From NCBI RefSeq assembly GCF_008802355.1, contig NZ_VZRA01000001.1, forward strand, positions 1,544,525-1,608,524: a stretch of 64,000 nucleotides of DNA. The letters run 5' to 3'. This document shows, piece after piece, positions 63,017-64,000 of the stretch (positions are counted from its first letter, which is position 1; each line of letters begins with the position of its first letter). Position numbers and translations under genes: made by a program. Below the pieces are notes generated by a model. The model saw only the letters and a list, made by a program, of their open reading frames with translations. It made no database searches and was not told the DNA's origin. This DNA is from Oryzomonas sagensis. GTDB taxonomy: Bacteria; Desulfobacterota; Desulfuromonadia; Geobacterales; Pseudopelobacteraceae.

Positions 63017-63338
63017 GGGTGGCCTTTCTCAACGCTGCGAGGCGGAGCAGTTCGCGCATGACCGGGTGCTGTAGGTCACTGTTGCCAAAAAGCGGTTCAA
63101 GCGACGCCATGGCGGCATCCAACTGCTCGTGGGTGATCTCTGCGGGGAGGTGGCTATTCGGGTCGTCGTCCTCCATCCCGACGATGTTGACCTCCATCAC
63201 CCCCCAGGTCCGCAACACCACAAGATGCTTCTGGCTCAACTCCACGCCCGCACCCAATAACAACCTGCCGGTGCGGTCGTGAACATCGCTTGCCAGGGTC
63301 ATCCCCGCTTCAAGATTGTCGATCTGGGTCAATCCCAT
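63003..63338 (-). CDS. Small DUF3391-like protein
   Basis: 111 aa from the ATG at 63338; a GTG 42 bp upstream is possible. The pattern IDNLEAGMTLASDVHDRTGRLLLGAG matches the domain (DUF3391-like) that usually precedes HD-GYP phosphodiesterases, followed by LSQKHLVVLRTWGV. Here the domain is free-standing and the HDOD gene comes next, so it may act in trans. It is transcribed divergently from the Fur-family gene. Confidence 0.72.
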   Translation of the reverse strand: MGLTQIDNLEAGMTLASDVHDRTGRLLLGAGVELSQKHLVVLRTWGVMEVNIVGMEDDDPNSHLPAEITHEQLDAAMASLEPLFGNSDLQHPVMRELLRLAALRKATHELC

Positions 63339-63497
63339 GAGCCAAACATCTCCGGAAAAACCGACGAAACCTAGCAACACACCGTTTGCGGGATTCCGGC
63401 AATTTACGTCGAATCAAGAATTACAACAGTACTTATATAGCATTCTGCTCCAGGTAACTCAAGTTATTGGCTCGGTTTCGGGTCGCATATTTTTGTG

Positions 63498-63527
63498 TTG
63501 ACAGGATCATGGCGGGTCCCTTATATT
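63498..63527 (+). promoter_or_regulatory. Candidate promoter of the Fur-family gene
   Basis: TTGACA, 18-nt spacer, TATATT, 29 nt before the ATG at 63556. Confidence 0.65.
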
Positions 63528-63542
63528 GAATTTCAAGTTCAA
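63526..63542 (+). promoter_or_regulatory. Candidate autoregulatory operator of the Fur-family gene
   Basis: TTGAA-TTTCAAG-TTCAA dyad overlapping the -10 end and the presumed transcription start, just before the ribosome binding site. It resembles a half Fur/PerR box but is only a candidate. Confidence 0.4.
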
Positions 63543-63555
63543 AAGGGAGGGCGGG

Positions 63556-63993
63556 ATGATCCTCGAAAAGAAAAAGGCTTTCAATGCGTTTGCCGCGGCC
63601 AAGGGACTCCGCTCCACCCGCCAGCGGGACATCATCCTGGACTTTTTTCTTGCCACCCGCCAGCACGTCAGCGTCGAAGAGTTGTACCTGAAGATCAAGG
63701 CCAGCCATCCCGGCATCGGACATGCCACGGTGTACCGCACCCTCAAACTGTTCACCGAGGCCGGCTTGGCCCGCGAGATTCTGCTGAACGACGGCCAAAC
63801 CCGCTATGAACACGTGTCGGCGGGCGAGCACCATGACCATCTGGTCTGCACCGGGTGCAACACGATCATCGAGTTCGAGGATGAGACCATCGAGAAACTG
63901 CAGAAGGAGATAGCGCTACTCCACGGTTTCATGATCAAGAGTCATAAGCTGGAACTCTACGGACTGTGCGCAGCATGCAGGGCTAAGCACTAA
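63556..63993 (+). CDS. Fur-family metal-dependent regulator
   Basis: 145 aa, ATG after AAAGGGAGGGCGGG. Winged-helix part: STRQRDIILDFFLATRQHVS and GHATVYRTLKLF near 51-63 (recognition helix). Metal site: EHHDHLVCTGCN near 88-99 and the second zinc pair CAACRAKH at the end, giving the CxxC..CxxC structural zinc. The HHDH block fits Fur more than PerR, but the metal (Fe, Mn, Zn) is not certain. It has its own promoter and is divergent from the signalling cluster. Confidence 0.9.
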   Translation: MILEKKKAFNAFAAAKGLRSTRQRDIILDFFLATRQHVSVEELYLKIKASHPGIGHATVYRTLKLFTEAGLAREILLNDGQTRYEHVSAGEHHDHLVCTGCNTIIEFEDETIEKLQKEIALLHGFMIKSHKLELYGLCAACRAKH

Positions 63994-64000
63994 TTTTTTT

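Overview
The window looks like a chromosomal segment of a Geobacterales (Geobacter-type) bacterium. It is GC-rich, carries multiheme c-type cytochromes with a porin-like partner, stand-alone CheX proteins, HDOD and hybrid-kinase signalling genes, SAM-I riboswitches and a housekeeping rpsB-tsf-pyrH-frr-uppS-cdsA-dxr-rseP operon. This assignment is inferred from gene content; no 16S gene is present. I see no phage, IS transposase, CRISPR array or rRNA.

Layout. 1-8.6 kb (+): glycan/envelope genes (GT9, WbsX, two GT2, GT4, a YfhO-like membrane protein), then a tRNA-modifying methyltransferase. 8.7-13.9 kb: a MshEN-like/CheX fusion beside a CheY-like receiver (-), a parvulin-type isomerase (+), a DUF4139-like protein (-) and a helical-repeat protein (+). 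13.9-18.4 kb (-): a SAM-I riboswitch, two PLP enzymes of the Cys/Met family, a ThiS-ThiF fusion and mnmA. 18.5-19.0 kb: a CheX. 19.3-25.0 kb (-): a five-gene electron-transfer operon (DUF4388-like protein, polytopic membrane protein, multiheme lipoprotein, a fused cytochrome-porin resembling Cyc2, and a small monoheme cytochrome). 25.2-29.6 kb (-): kdpABC.

29.9-44.1 kb (-): a long sulfur-assimilation cluster. Read 5' to 3' it runs SAM-I riboswitch, metY, ThiS-like carrier ending GG-His, MoeB/ThiF-like E1, JAMM peptidase, small sulfite reductase, TusA-like protein, sulfate-binding protein, cysT, cysW, cysA, cysH, a second mnmA, cysD, cysN and larE. It holds transport, activation, reduction and protein-thiocarboxylate delivery of sulfur to homocysteine, and closely resembles the HcyS/HcyF/HcyD/MetY route known from Wolinella. 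Several palindromic or MITE-like repeats sit in its gaps.

44.3-44.8 kb (-): a small lipoprotein and tRNA-Val. 45.0-51.8 kb (+): the translation/isoprenoid/envelope operon, where cdsA appears to start with AUU. 51.8-52.3 kb: another CheX. 52.3-53.0 kb: a structured region without a gene. 53.0-57.5 kb (+): a 7+7 beta-propeller lipoprotein, an orphan BaeR-like regulator, a CsgG/LpoB-like lipoprotein and two small unknowns. 57.6-63.3 kb (-): a signalling cluster (DUF3391-like, HDOD, hybrid kinase, receiver, NtrC-type regulator). 63.5-64 kb (+): a Fur-family regulator.

Most interesting are the two SAM-riboswitch modules that each combine Cys/Met PLP enzymes, a ThiF-like E1, a ThiS-like element and MnmA, and the cytochrome operon with the cytochrome-porin fusion.
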